From: an uncultured Burkholderiales bacterium
GTDB taxonomy: Bacteria > Pseudomonadota > Gammaproteobacteria > Burkholderiales > Burkholderiaceae_E
Assembly (NCBI GenBank): GCA_903923345.1
Contig: CAIXXI010000077.1
Location: 1 to 7,511, forward strand
Direction: 5' to 3'
DNA length: 7,511 bases
A model generated the notes under the pieces. The model saw only the letters and a list, made by a program, of their open reading frames with translations. It did no database searches and was not told the DNA's origin. The position numbers and the translations under genes are program-made. Positions 1 to 6,153 of this stretch are shown here, one piece after another. Numbering within the stretch: position 1 is the stretch's first letter; each line of letters opens with the position of its first letter.

Positions 1-182
1 ATTCAGGCTTTTCGATCGCGCTGATGCGCAAGGATGTGAAAACCGCGCAGGACTTCATCGCGCGGATGGGCACCCCGGGGCGATTCGCCGATGCCTGCTT
101 CACGAATTGGGAGCAGGCCGAGCAATCACTCGACCGCGGCGCCGATCACACGGCCCTGTACAAGCACATCAAGGGGGTGTGA
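1..182 (+). CDS. Beta-hydroxyacid dehydrogenase (3-hydroxyisobutyrate dehydrogenase-like), C-terminal fragment
   Basis: The gene enters from outside the window. It is read from base 3 and gives 59 residues ending in ...YKHIKGV before TGA at 180-182. The segment LMRKDVKTAQDFIARMG followed by a helix rich in small and acidic residues (WEQAEQSLDRGADHTAL) resembles the C-terminal helical domain of the 6-phosphogluconate / 3-hydroxyisobutyrate dehydrogenase family (NAD-binding domain 11), in which a KD-L-A pattern carries a conserved lysine-aspartate pair. Such enzymes oxidise or reduce beta-hydroxyacids with NAD(P) in the cytoplasm. The Rossmann domain and the catalytic lysine lie outside the window, so the substrate cannot be inferred. 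The stop overlaps the start of the next gene by one base, so the two are almost certainly co-translated. The family call is moderate because only the tail is visible. Confidence 0.6.
   Translation, partial: SGFSIALMRKDVKTAQDFIARMGTPGRFADACFTNWEQAEQSLDRGADHTALYKHIKGV
171..177 (+). promoter_or_regulatory. Purine-rich ribosome binding site inside the upstream gene
   Basis: The purine run AAGGGGG lies in the last codons of the dehydrogenase, 4 bases before the ATG at 182. It supports 182 as the start of the lactonase-like gene instead of the in-frame ATG at 107, which would place 25 atypical residues inside the upstream coding sequence. Confidence 0.5.
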
Positions 183-991
183 TGAGCGGACCGTCGCTTC
201 GGATCTGGGAAGCCTATGCAATGCGCTATGCGACCGTGCAACGGCGCAAGCGCGAAAACTTCATCGCCCACGACATCCACGATGAAGAAGGGACGATGGA
301 CTACTTCGTGTGGTTCCTGCGTTCGGATGGCGAAACCATCCTGGTGGACACCGGCTTCAGTGAGGCAGCGGCGCGGGCCCGCAAGCGCAATTTCCTGCGC
401 TGCCCGATCGACTCGCTTCAGTCAGCCGGCATCCACCTCGAGGACATTCGCGAGACGGTGATCACGCATGCGCACTACGACCATGCCGGCAATACCCGCA
501 AGCTGCTGAAGACCTCGTTTCACCTGCAGGAGCGCGAGATGGCCTATGCGACCGGCAAGGAGATGCGCCACGCCTTCATGCGCCATGCCTATGACCCGGA
601 CGATGTCTGTGACCTGGTCTACGCGAACTTCCAGGAGCGGGTGGCCTTTCACGACGGCGCCTATGAGCTGCGCCCCGGGATCAGCGTGCACTGGGTGGGT
701 GGGCACACCCGTGGCCTGCAGATCGTGCGGGTGCATACCCGTCGGGGCTGGGTGGTGCTGGCATCCGACGCATCGCACTATCTGGACAACCTGCGCAAGC
801 GATCACCCTTTCCGATCGTGGCTGACGTCGGGCAGATGATGAGCGCCTATGAGTTGGTCGAGCAGCTCGCCGAATCACCCGATCACATCATCGCCGGACA
901 CGACCCGCTGACCCGACAGATGTATCAGTCGTCGGGGCCAGCGGGGTTGGAGATTGTGTCGTTGGCTGATCGGGTGGGTTCGGTGCGCTGA
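182..991 (+). CDS. Metallo-beta-lactamase-fold hydrolase, N-acyl-homoserine-lactonase-like
   Basis: This is a 269-residue cytoplasmic enzyme without a signal peptide. The zinc signature HAHYDH occupies residues 96-101 after a beta-strand (ETVIT). Further ligands are H175 (VGGHT), D196 (ASDAS) and H240 (IAGHD), which completes the HxHxDH-H-D-H dinuclear zinc set of the AiiA/AttM lactonase group. LVDTG at 54-58 is the usual early strand of the fold. The length fits lactonases of this group (about 250-280 residues). Members hydrolyse the lactone ring of acyl-homoserine lactones, and relatives open other lactones. The start at 182 overlaps the dehydrogenase stop by one base and begins MSGPSLRIWEAY; the longer reading from 107 lies inside that gene. 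Pairing with a hydroxyacid dehydrogenase and facing a solute receptor suggests catabolism of a lactone or ester more than quorum quenching, but this is inference. Confidence 0.85.
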   Translation: MSGPSLRIWEAYAMRYATVQRRKRENFIAHDIHDEEGTMDYFVWFLRSDGETILVDTGFSEAAARARKRNFLRCPIDSLQSAGIHLEDIRETVITHAHYDHAGNTRKLLKTSFHLQEREMAYATGKEMRHAFMRHAYDPDDVCDLVYANFQERVAFHDGAYELRPGISVHWVGGHTRGLQIVRVHTRRGWVVLASDASHYLDNLRKRSPFPIVADVGQMMSAYELVEQLAESPDHIIAGHDPLTRQMYQSSGPAGLEIVSLADRVGSVR

Positions 992-994
992 GCG

Positions 995-1013
995 GCCTGA
1001 GCCTTACTCAGGC
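995..1013. terminator. Short hairpin between convergent genes, possible weak bidirectional terminator
   Basis: GCCTGAG (995-1001) and CTCAGGC (1007-1013) form a perfect 7-bp inverted repeat with a 5-base loop. It spans the 12-bp gap between two convergent stop codons and includes the TAA of the minus-strand gene. No T-run follows on either strand, so an intrinsic terminator is not established. The stem could instead be chance or a 3'-end processing structure. Confidence 0.3.
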
Positions 1014-1978
1014 TCGACGCCCGCGAGCTTGAGCGTGCTTCGATAGCTGTCGTACTGTTCCTTCACCAGGGTGCCCAGCTGCTCCGGCGTGGAGCCGGTC
1101 AGCTGGAAAGCCTGCTGGTTCATGGCGGCCTGAACTTCCGGCTTGCTCATGGCAGCCACGTACTCCTTGTTCAGGCGAGTGACGATCTCGCGCGGCATCT
1201 TGGCCGGGCCAAAGACCCCCGCCCATGAAATCAGCGAGAACTTGGGCATGCCGGCTTCAGCGATGGTCGGCACATCCGGCAGAGCCGTACTGCGCTTGTT
1301 GAGCGTGACGGCGATCGCGCGAAGACGGCCTTCCTTGATATGCGGCACCGAGGTGCCTGCGGAACAGACCATGAACTGAACCCGACCGGCGATCAGGTCG
1401 GTGAGGGCCTGCGGCTCGCCCTTGTAGGGGACATGAACCATGTCGATGCCGCCCAGTGATGCGAACAGCGCGGTCGAGACGATGCCGGTGGTGTTGCCGG
1501 TCGCGTAGTTCAGCTTGCCGGGATTGGCCTTGGCATAAGCCACCAGCTCGGCCACGGTTTTGGCTGGAACACTCGGGTGCACCAGCATCAGGAAGGTGTA
1601 GCGACCGATGTCTGCGATCGGGGTGAAGTCGGTCACCGGATCGTAGGGCGGGTTTTTCTTCATGGCCGGGGCAGCCGACATCGGGCTGTTGGTGGCGAAC
1701 AGCAGGGTGTAGCCGTCAGGGGCAGCCCGCATGACCTCTGCTGCCGAGATCGCACCATCGGCGCCGGCCTTGTTCTCGACCAGCATCGGCTGACCCATTG
1801 TGGGAGTCATTGCGCTGGCGAAGACCCGCGCGATCGTGTCGGTCGCCGAGCCGGGCGGAAAGGGCACGACCACCTTGATCGGCTTGGTCGGATAGGCCTG
1901 GGCGCGGGCTGCATGCGGAAAAAGACCGATCGCAGCACCTGCGGCGAGCAGCGAACGTCGGGTTGCTCCATGGGTCAT
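1004..1978 (-). CDS. Tripartite tricarboxylate transporter (TTT) substrate-binding protein, Bug/TctC family
   Basis: This 324-residue periplasmic solute receptor has the usual length for Bug proteins. The N-terminus carries TRRSLL (6-11), a hydrophobic stretch and a likely cleavage at ARA-Q (residue 26). The paired arginines are compatible with Tat export but the motif is incomplete, so Sec is equally possible. Family marks are YPTKPIKVVVPFPPGSATD (29-47, strand plus the ligand-binding loop), VENKAGADG (67-75), NPGKLNYATGN (152-162) and VHVPYKG (181-187). Bug proteins bind carboxylates and related compounds for TctA/TctB-type carriers, but neither membrane partner is in the window, so it is an orphan receptor here, as is frequent in Burkholderiales. 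It lies 41 bp after the MDR oxidoreductase and has its own good ribosome site, so it is probably co-transcribed with it. The ligand is unknown. Confidence 0.93.
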   Translation of the reverse strand: MTHGATRRSLLAAGAAIGLFPHAARAQAYPTKPIKVVVPFPPGSATDTIARVFASAMTPTMGQPMLVENKAGADGAISAAEVMRAAPDGYTLLFATNSPMSAAPAMKKNPPYDPVTDFTPIADIGRYTFLMLVHPSVPAKTVAELVAYAKANPGKLNYATGNTTGIVSTALFASLGGIDMVHVPYKGEPQALTDLIAGRVQFMVCSAGTSVPHIKEGRLRAIAVTLNKRSTALPDVPTIAEAGMPKFSLISWAGVFGPAKMPREIVTRLNKEYVAAMSKPEVQAAMNQQAFQLTGSTPEQLGTLVKEQYDSYRSTLKLAGVEPE

Positions 1979-1984
1979 ACCAAT

Positions 1985-1988
1985 CTCC
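1985..1988 (-). promoter_or_regulatory. Shine-Dalgarno GGAG of the TTT receptor gene
   Basis: On the minus strand GGAG is followed by 6 bases (ATTGGT) and then ATG at 1978. It confirms that start and shows that this gene is translated independently of the oxidoreductase upstream. Confidence 0.7.
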
Positions 1989-2019
1989 GTGAATCAGTTC
2001 GGGTTGATGAGTTCAACAT

Positions 2020-3045
2020 TCAGAAACCGGCCAGGACGAGCTTTCCGACCATCTTGCCGGATTCGATCTTTGCGTGGGCAGCACGCAGGTTGGCCGCGTT
2101 GATCAGACCCATCGTCTCACTGTGCGTGGTGCGGATCCGACCGGCATCGACCAGTTGGGCCACCTCATTGAGCAGTTGACCCTGCTGTGCCATGTCAGGG
2201 GTTTCGAAGCTGGAGCGGGTGAACATCGCCTCCCAGTGCAGTGAGGCGCATCGGGCCTTGAGCGGGCGAACATCGAAGGCAGCCGGATCGTCGATCACGC
2301 AGATGCGGCCTTGCGGGGCGACGATCTTCGCGAGTTCGGGAAAGTGGGTGTCAGTGTGCGAGACACTGAAGATCCGCTCCACCCAACGCACGCCGGCCGT
2401 TTTCAATCCCTGCGAAATCGGCTGCGAATGATCAATGACCGCATGCGCGCCCAGCGCCTCGATCTGGGCACGCGACTCGGGCCTTGAGGCGGTGGCCAGA
2501 ATGCGGGCAGTGCTGAGCTGGCGCGCCAGCTGGATGGCAATTGATCCGACGCCGCCTGCGCCCGCGGTGATCAACACCGTGCCAGCATCGGTTTGGCCGC
2601 CGGCCTGATCGGCACGCGGCAACGCCAACCGATCGAACAGCGCCTCCCAGGCGGTGATCGTGGTGAGCGGCATCGCGGCGGCCTGCGCGAAATCGAGTGA
2701 GCGCGGCTTGTGGCCCACGATGCGCTCATCGACCAGATGGCGCTGGGCATTGGTGCCCTGACGCAAACGCGATCCGGCATACCAGACCGCATCACCCGGC
2801 TTGAACAGCGTGACCTGCGGACCGACCGCCTCGACAACCCCGGCTGCGTCGTAGCCGAGAACGGTCATACCCCCCTCGGGCGGTGCGACATTGCGGCGAA
2901 CCTTGGTGTCGACCGGGTTCACGGAAATCGCCTCGATGCGCACGAGCAGGTCTCGCCCGGCGACGACCGGCTCGAGCAGCTCGACATCGATGAGAGCGTT
3001 CGGATCGGAAGTGGGCAGGCACTGACGGTAGGCGATGGCCTTCAT
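2020..3045 (-). CDS. Zinc-independent MDR oxidoreductase, quinone-oxidoreductase-like (zinc-binding alcohol dehydrogenase family by name)
   Basis: This is a 341-residue medium-chain dehydrogenase/reductase. The N-terminal GroES-like domain covers about 1-125, with ISVNPVDTKVR (40-50), LGYDAAGVVEAVG (63-75) and FKPGDAVW (81-88). The Rossmann domain follows, with the nucleotide motif AGAGGVGSIA (161-170), and the C-terminus ends in the family-typical KMVGKLVLAGF. In Zn-dependent alcohol dehydrogenases the position near VNPVD is a zinc-ligand cysteine. It is absent here, as is the four-cysteine structural zinc loop, so the enzyme should work without metal, as quinone oxidoreductases do, probably with NADPH. 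The architecture matches the group annotated as zinc-binding alcohol dehydrogenase family (TIGR02817-like, from memory), whose name misleads on metal use. The ATG at 3045 has no strong ribosome site; a weak AGAGA lies about 11 bases upstream. The substrate is unknown. Confidence 0.88.
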   Translation of the reverse strand: MKAIAYRQCLPTSDPNALIDVELLEPVVAGRDLLVRIEAISVNPVDTKVRRNVAPPEGGMTVLGYDAAGVVEAVGPQVTLFKPGDAVWYAGSRLRQGTNAQRHLVDERIVGHKPRSLDFAQAAAMPLTTITAWEALFDRLALPRADQAGGQTDAGTVLITAGAGGVGSIAIQLARQLSTARILATASRPESRAQIEALGAHAVIDHSQPISQGLKTAGVRWVERIFSVSHTDTHFPELAKIVAPQGRICVIDDPAAFDVRPLKARCASLHWEAMFTRSSFETPDMAQQGQLLNEVAQLVDAGRIRTTHSETMGLINAANLRAAHAKIESGKMVGKLVLAGF

Positions 3046-3081
3046 GGGGGGCGTCTCTGTGTGGATTGCAGGCGGGGCGCG

Positions 3082-3087
3082 ATTCTA
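3082..3087 (-). promoter_or_regulatory. Possible -10 element ahead of the MDR oxidoreductase
   Basis: TAGAAT on the minus strand matches the sigma70 -10 consensus at 5 of 6 bases and lies 36 bp before the ATG at 3045, within the 56-bp gap after the barrel gene. No good -35 is visible at 16-18 bp upstream, which would lie in the barrel coding sequence. If real, it would let the oxidoreductase and receptor be expressed apart from ssb. Confidence 0.25.
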
Positions 3088-3101
3088 GCCGACTCGATGG
3101 G

Positions 3102-4106
3102 TCAGAAACTGCAGGCCAGGCCGATCGATACACCCGTCACGTTCGAGCCGAAGACATAGCGGGCGACCAGGCGCGTGCGGGTGATCCAGACCGGGTACTT
3201 GGATGAGTCGATTTCGATGCCCGCACCCAGGGCGGTGAGATAGGTGATGCCCAGCACCTTGGCCTCGTCACCCATCCAGCGCGAGTGGGTCGCTTCCAGC
3301 ACATACCGCAAAGGGCGATCGAGCAGCGTCAGGCCGGTTGGTGCACGCCAGCGCGACCACAGGCCGGCACTGCGCGACACCGCACTGCCTTGTGCGAAAT
3401 CCGCAGTGGCGTCGGTGGTGCGCAGCAGGATCTGGGTGTATCGCAACTCGATATCGATTTCGTAGTCTTCACGATAGTGCTCGTAATCGAGCATGAGCGA
3501 GCCGCCATAACCGATGGCATTGAGTTTGCCGCGTTCGAGGAAATCGAGTTCGTAATTCGTCTTGCGGTCGAGAACGCGGCTGGCAACCGACACATCACTG
3601 GCGACCTGCCCGATCGAGAAATTGAGCATCGGCCGGAACTTGAGCTCGGCGGTGATCGGAAAATCCCAGCCGATTCCGCCAGTGGCCGAAAACGATGACC
3701 ACTTCACTGGCAGGCTTCGGGACTCCACGCCATCACTGGCAACGAAGGTCGGGTCGTAGCGATTAAATGCCGCCGTGCCCTCGAGGTAGAGCGGGGTGTC
3801 TTTGCTGAGGGTGAACCCGCCGCCCAGCGTGGTGAGATTAAACGCGGGATTAGCGGTCTTGGTGTCGCTGATCGCGAGCGAGCCGGTGGTCACATCCGGG
3901 GTGAGCGAATACCCCATGAGCGAGAGCACACCGTGGACGCGCTTTTCGATCTGCTCACCGAGGAGGGTGAACTCCCGGTTGGTCTTGACCGGTGCATTTG
4001 AAAAAACGGACTGCGCCCGGGCTGAATGCGCGTGCACCGCGCATGCGGCGATACACCCGCTCAGCAGCGCTCTCCGGAGAACTCGGGTGGGCGCGCGACA
4101 ATCCAT
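3102..4106 (-). CDS. Predicted outer-membrane beta-barrel protein of unknown function
   Basis: The 334-residue product has a signal peptide: a basic n-region (RVLRR, 8-12), a hydrophobic core to about 24 and a likely signal-peptidase I site at ARA-Q (residue 31). After about 60 residues of plug- or linker-like sequence come many amphipathic strands with alternating aromatic or aliphatic and polar residues, for example LYLEGTAAFNRY (106-117), FSATGGIGWDFP (139-150), LKFRPMLNFSIG (155-166), SLMLDYEHYREDYEIDIELR (203-222) and LVARYVFG (313-320). The protein ends in phenylalanine (VTGVSIGLACSF), as expected for a Bam-recognised C-terminal strand. It resembles stand-alone autotransporter-like barrels (a Pfam family of 'solitary' barrels exists), but I cannot confirm membership and no passenger domain is present. 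The ATG at 4106 is 2 bp after the ssb stop and lacks a ribosome site, so translation probably depends on ssb. Transport, adhesion or a structural role are all open. Confidence 0.75.
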   Translation of the reverse strand: MDCRAPTRVLRRALLSGCIAACAVHAHSARAQSVFSNAPVKTNREFTLLGEQIEKRVHGVLSLMGYSLTPDVTTGSLAISDTKTANPAFNLTTLGGGFTLSKDTPLYLEGTAAFNRYDPTFVASDGVESRSLPVKWSSFSATGGIGWDFPITAELKFRPMLNFSIGQVASDVSVASRVLDRKTNYELDFLERGKLNAIGYGGSLMLDYEHYREDYEIDIELRYTQILLRTTDATADFAQGSAVSRSAGLWSRWRAPTGLTLLDRPLRYVLEATHSRWMGDEAKVLGITYLTALGAGIEIDSSKYPVWITRTRLVARYVFGSNVTGVSIGLACSF

Positions 4107-4108
4107 CG

Positions 4109-4606
4109 TCAGAAGGGGATGTCGTCGTCCATGTCGCCGAGATCGGCTGGAGCGGTGGGCTTGCGGGCCGGCGCACTGCGCGCCGCGCCGCTCGACCCCG
4201 AGCCGCCGCCATAAGACTCGCGGCTGTAGCCACCCCCATCATCGCTGCTGCCGCCACCGCCGCCCATGCCCTCGCGCGAACCCAGCAACTGCATTTCGGT
4301 TGCGATCACTTCGGTGGTGTAGCGGTCCTGGCCTTCCTTGTCCTGCCATTTGCGGGTCTTGAGCCGACCCTCCACGTACACCGAGCGGCCCTTCTTGAGA
4401 AACTCCCCGGCGATCTCAGCCAGGCGGTCGTAGAAGACCACTGAATGCCATTCGGTTTCTTCCTTTTTTTCGCCCGAGCTCTTGTCTTTCCAGTTGCGGG
4501 TGGTGGCGATGCGCACATTGCAGATGGCGCTGCCATTGGGTGAATAGCGGGTTTCCGGATCCTTGCCCAGGTTGCCGACGATGATGACCTTGTTGACCGA
4601 TGCCAT
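4109..4606 (-). CDS. ssb: Single-stranded DNA-binding protein SSB
   Basis: This 165-residue SSB coats single-stranded DNA as a tetramer during replication, recombination and repair. The OB fold spans about 4-110: VNKVIIVGNLGKDPETRY (4-21), then TEWHSVVFYDRLAEIAGEFL (51-70) and GQDRYTTEV (92-100). The DNA-stacking tryptophans of the E. coli protein have counterparts at W39, W53 and W87. A Gly/Ser-rich linker (about 112-145) leads to the acidic tip DMDDDIPF, which recruits partners such as exonuclease I, RecO, PriA and the chi subunit. A good AGGAG lies 7 bases before the ATG. It follows the MFS gene after 167 bp, which leaves room for its own promoter, and is followed after 2 bp by the barrel gene. 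No frame damage is seen. Confidence 0.98.
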   Translation of the reverse strand: MASVNKVIIVGNLGKDPETRYSPNGSAICNVRIATTRNWKDKSSGEKKEETEWHSVVFYDRLAEIAGEFLKKGRSVYVEGRLKTRKWQDKEGQDRYTTEVIATEMQLLGSREGMGGGGGSSDDGGGYSRESYGGGSGSSGAARSAPARKPTAPADLGDMDDDIPF

Positions 4607-4613
4607 GGAATAT

Positions 4614-4618
4614 CTCCT
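4614..4618 (-). promoter_or_regulatory. Shine-Dalgarno AGGAG of ssb
   Basis: AGGAG on the minus strand is separated by 7 bases (ATATTCC) from the ATG at 4606. It is the strongest ribosome site in the window and fits the high expression expected of ssb. Confidence 0.8.
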
Positions 4619-4712
4619 GAAATCAACCGGACGCAGGCAAACCGGGCGGGCCGGCTGTGCCCCGGGTGAGGACCGAAATCGAGTTGCTAGCTTACCCCAG
4701 CGCCCGGCTTGA

Positions 4713-4736
4713 TTCGGTCCGTCGAGTCAGACCGAA
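4713..4736. repeat. Inverted repeat TTCGGTC / GACCGAA upstream of ssb
   Basis: The perfect 7-bp arms TTCGGTC (4713-4719) and GACCGAA (4730-4736) flank a 10-base loop, and a further GACCGAA lies at 4671-4677. This is in the 167-bp gap between the MFS stop (4774) and ssb (4606). There is no T-run after the stem on the minus strand, so a standard terminator for the MFS gene is not supported. It could be an operator for ssb, a weak attenuating stem or chance. The rest of the gap shows no clear sigma70 promoter and no CTGT-N8-ACAG LexA box. Confidence 0.35.
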
Positions 4737-4773
4737 GGCCTAGCACTGACGGCTCAAAGGGCGCTTCAAACCC

Positions 4774-6033
4774 TCAGGACGTGACAGCTGCCCGCCGCCC
4801 TGCGGTGGCGGCTGGCCAGCGCCGCGCGCCTGCTGCCACGAAGAACCACACCAGCATGAAACCCGCGCACATGACGAAAACCGATGCCGCGCCGAATTGT
4901 GATGAGGCCCAGCCGCCCAACGCTCCCCCGGCAAACAGGCCGAGTGCCTGTGTGGTGTTGTAGACCCCAAGCGCCGTTCCTCGCGCATCGGCGGGCGCCA
5001 GACGCGACACCATCGAGGGAACCAGCGACTCGAGCACATTGAACGCAACAAAAAACACCAGCAACAATGCCGAAAAAAGCCACAGGCCCGCCGGTTGGGA
5101 CGCATACCCGATCTGGACCACCAGCACCGCAGCCACGCAGATCAGGAAGACCCCGCGCACCCGCCCGCTGCGTTCACCCCAATTGAGGGTCGGCGTCATG
5201 AGTGCGAACGAAGCCAGGACCACCGGCAGGTAAATCTTCCAGTGATCGGCCAGGGGCATGTCGACCCGCTCGACCAGCCAGGCAGGCAACACGACAAACA
5301 TCGCCATCTGAACCAGATGCAGGCAGAAGATGCCCAGATTCAGGCGCATGAGTTCCGAGTCACGCAAGACCGCGCGCAGTGTCGTGCGGGTCGGGGCGAT
5401 GCCCTCGCGGTGTGTGTCCTTGGGCTTTGACTCCGAAGGCGGCACTGCCCACCACACCACCGCCATGCCCAGCAGCGCCAGGATGGCAGTCAGATGGAAT
5501 ATCCCCGACATGCCGATCAGCTCGTACAGGAATGGGCCCGCCACCAGCGACACCGCAAAGGTCAGGCCGATGGAGGCACCCACCAGGGCCATTGCCTTGG
5601 TGCGCTGGGAATCTCGGGTGTGATCGGCGATGCAGGCAGTGACTGCGGCCGAAATGGCACCCGTGCCCTGCAGGGCGCGGCCGATGATGGTCGCATTGAG
5701 ATCGGTGGCCAGTGCGGCCACCAGACTGCCTGCTGCAAACAGAATCAAGCCCACCAGGATGACCGGCTTGCGCCCGAAACGATCGGAGGCCATGCCGAAG
5801 GGCAATTGCAGCAGGCCCTGGGTGAGGCTGTAGGCGCCCAGCACCAGGCCGACCTGCATCGCGCTGGCGCCGCCCGGCATCTGACGCGCATGGACTGCGA
5901 ACACCGGAAGAATCAGAAAGAGGCCCAGCATCCGCAGGGCATAGAGGGAGGCCAGCGAGAGGCTGGCGCGCAGCTCGGTCGGCGTCATGCGGCCGGATGC
6001 CGGCGCGGCGGCAGGGGCAGTAACGTCAGACAC
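4774..6033 (-). CDS. MFS transporter, YajR-like, drug:H+ antiporter type
   Basis: The 419-residue inner-membrane protein has about twelve predicted helices. Motif A is GMASDRFGRK (80-89) in the loop between helices 2 and 3. RALQGTGAISAAVTACIADHTR (119-140) and TKAMALVGASIGLTFAVSLVAGP (145-167) correspond to the motif B and C regions of proton-driven exporters. A charged cytoplasmic loop lies at about 199-228. The second half has FNVLESLVPSMVSRL (331-345) and ARGTALGVYNTTQALG (350-365), both very similar to E. coli YajR. It lacks the extra C-terminal soluble domain of YajR (about 454 residues) and ends in a short basic tail. The first codon here is GTG at 6033; ATG at 5988 (MTPTELRASL) is an equally good start because family members often begin there, and neither has a clear ribosome site. 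It is divergent from uvrA. The substrate is unknown. Confidence 0.9.
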   Translation of the reverse strand: MSDVTAPAAAPASGRMTPTELRASLSLASLYALRMLGLFLILPVFAVHARQMPGGASAMQVGLVLGAYSLTQGLLQLPFGMASDRFGRKPVILVGLILFAAGSLVAALATDLNATIIGRALQGTGAISAAVTACIADHTRDSQRTKAMALVGASIGLTFAVSLVAGPFLYELIGMSGIFHLTAILALLGMAVVWWAVPPSESKPKDTHREGIAPTRTTLRAVLRDSELMRLNLGIFCLHLVQMAMFVVLPAWLVERVDMPLADHWKIYLPVVLASFALMTPTLNWGERSGRVRGVFLICVAAVLVVQIGYASQPAGLWLFSALLLVFFVAFNVLESLVPSMVSRLAPADARGTALGVYNTTQALGLFAGGALGGWASSQFGAASVFVMCAGFMLVWFFVAAGARRWPAATAGRRAAVTS

Positions 6034-6153
6034 AGGTCAGGGCTTGCGAACGGATCGTGGGCTATATTAACAGGCTGCCCCGGCCCGGTCTGACCGTGCC
6101 GCCCGTCTCCATTCGCCCTGCCCTGCCTGCTGCCTGCAAGGCCGGGACAAACA
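6034..6153. promoter_or_regulatory. Divergent intergenic region between the MFS gene and uvrA
   Basis: This 120-bp gap must hold promoters for both directions. The only AT-rich patch is CTATATTAA at 6062-6070. On + it offers TATTAA (6065-6070) with TTGCGA (6044-6049) 15 bp upstream as a poor-spacing sigma70 match for uvrA; on - it offers TAATAT as a -10 with no good -35. An odd palindrome CGGTC-T-GACCG lies at 6086-6096. A run of CCCTG/CCTGC repeats covers 6116-6137. No CTGT-N8-ACAG LexA box was found. The uvrA ribosome site is weak: GGGA (6144-6147), 6 bases before the ATG. Confidence 0.35.

Noticed and set aside
107..181. Longer N-terminus for the lactonase-like protein from ATG 107
   Set aside because: These 25 codons overlap the dehydrogenase in another frame and give a basic, unrelated stretch. 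ATG 182 has a purine-rich site 4 bases upstream and the usual one-base coupled overlap.
1577..2179. A 200-codon + strand frame over the 5' end of the TTT receptor gene
   Set aside because: The receptor on the minus strand has a signal peptide, family motifs and a good ribosome site. The + strand frame has none of these.
4053..4106. Lipobox-like LSGC at residues 15-18 of the barrel protein, suggesting a lipoprotein
   Set aside because: Only about five residues separate the basic n-region from the cysteine, too short a hydrophobic core for signal peptidase II. A normal signal-peptidase I site ARA-Q follows after a longer core.
4646..4668. GC-rich ACCGGGC...CCCGGGT near-palindrome upstream of ssb considered as a terminator
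   Set aside because: The arms are imperfect and no T-run follows on either strand. It is likely composition-driven.
5494..6093. A 199-codon + strand frame opposite the MFS gene
   Set aside because: It is the antisense shadow of a gene with clear MFS motifs and is rich in Gln, His and Arg with no hydrophobic or domain structure.
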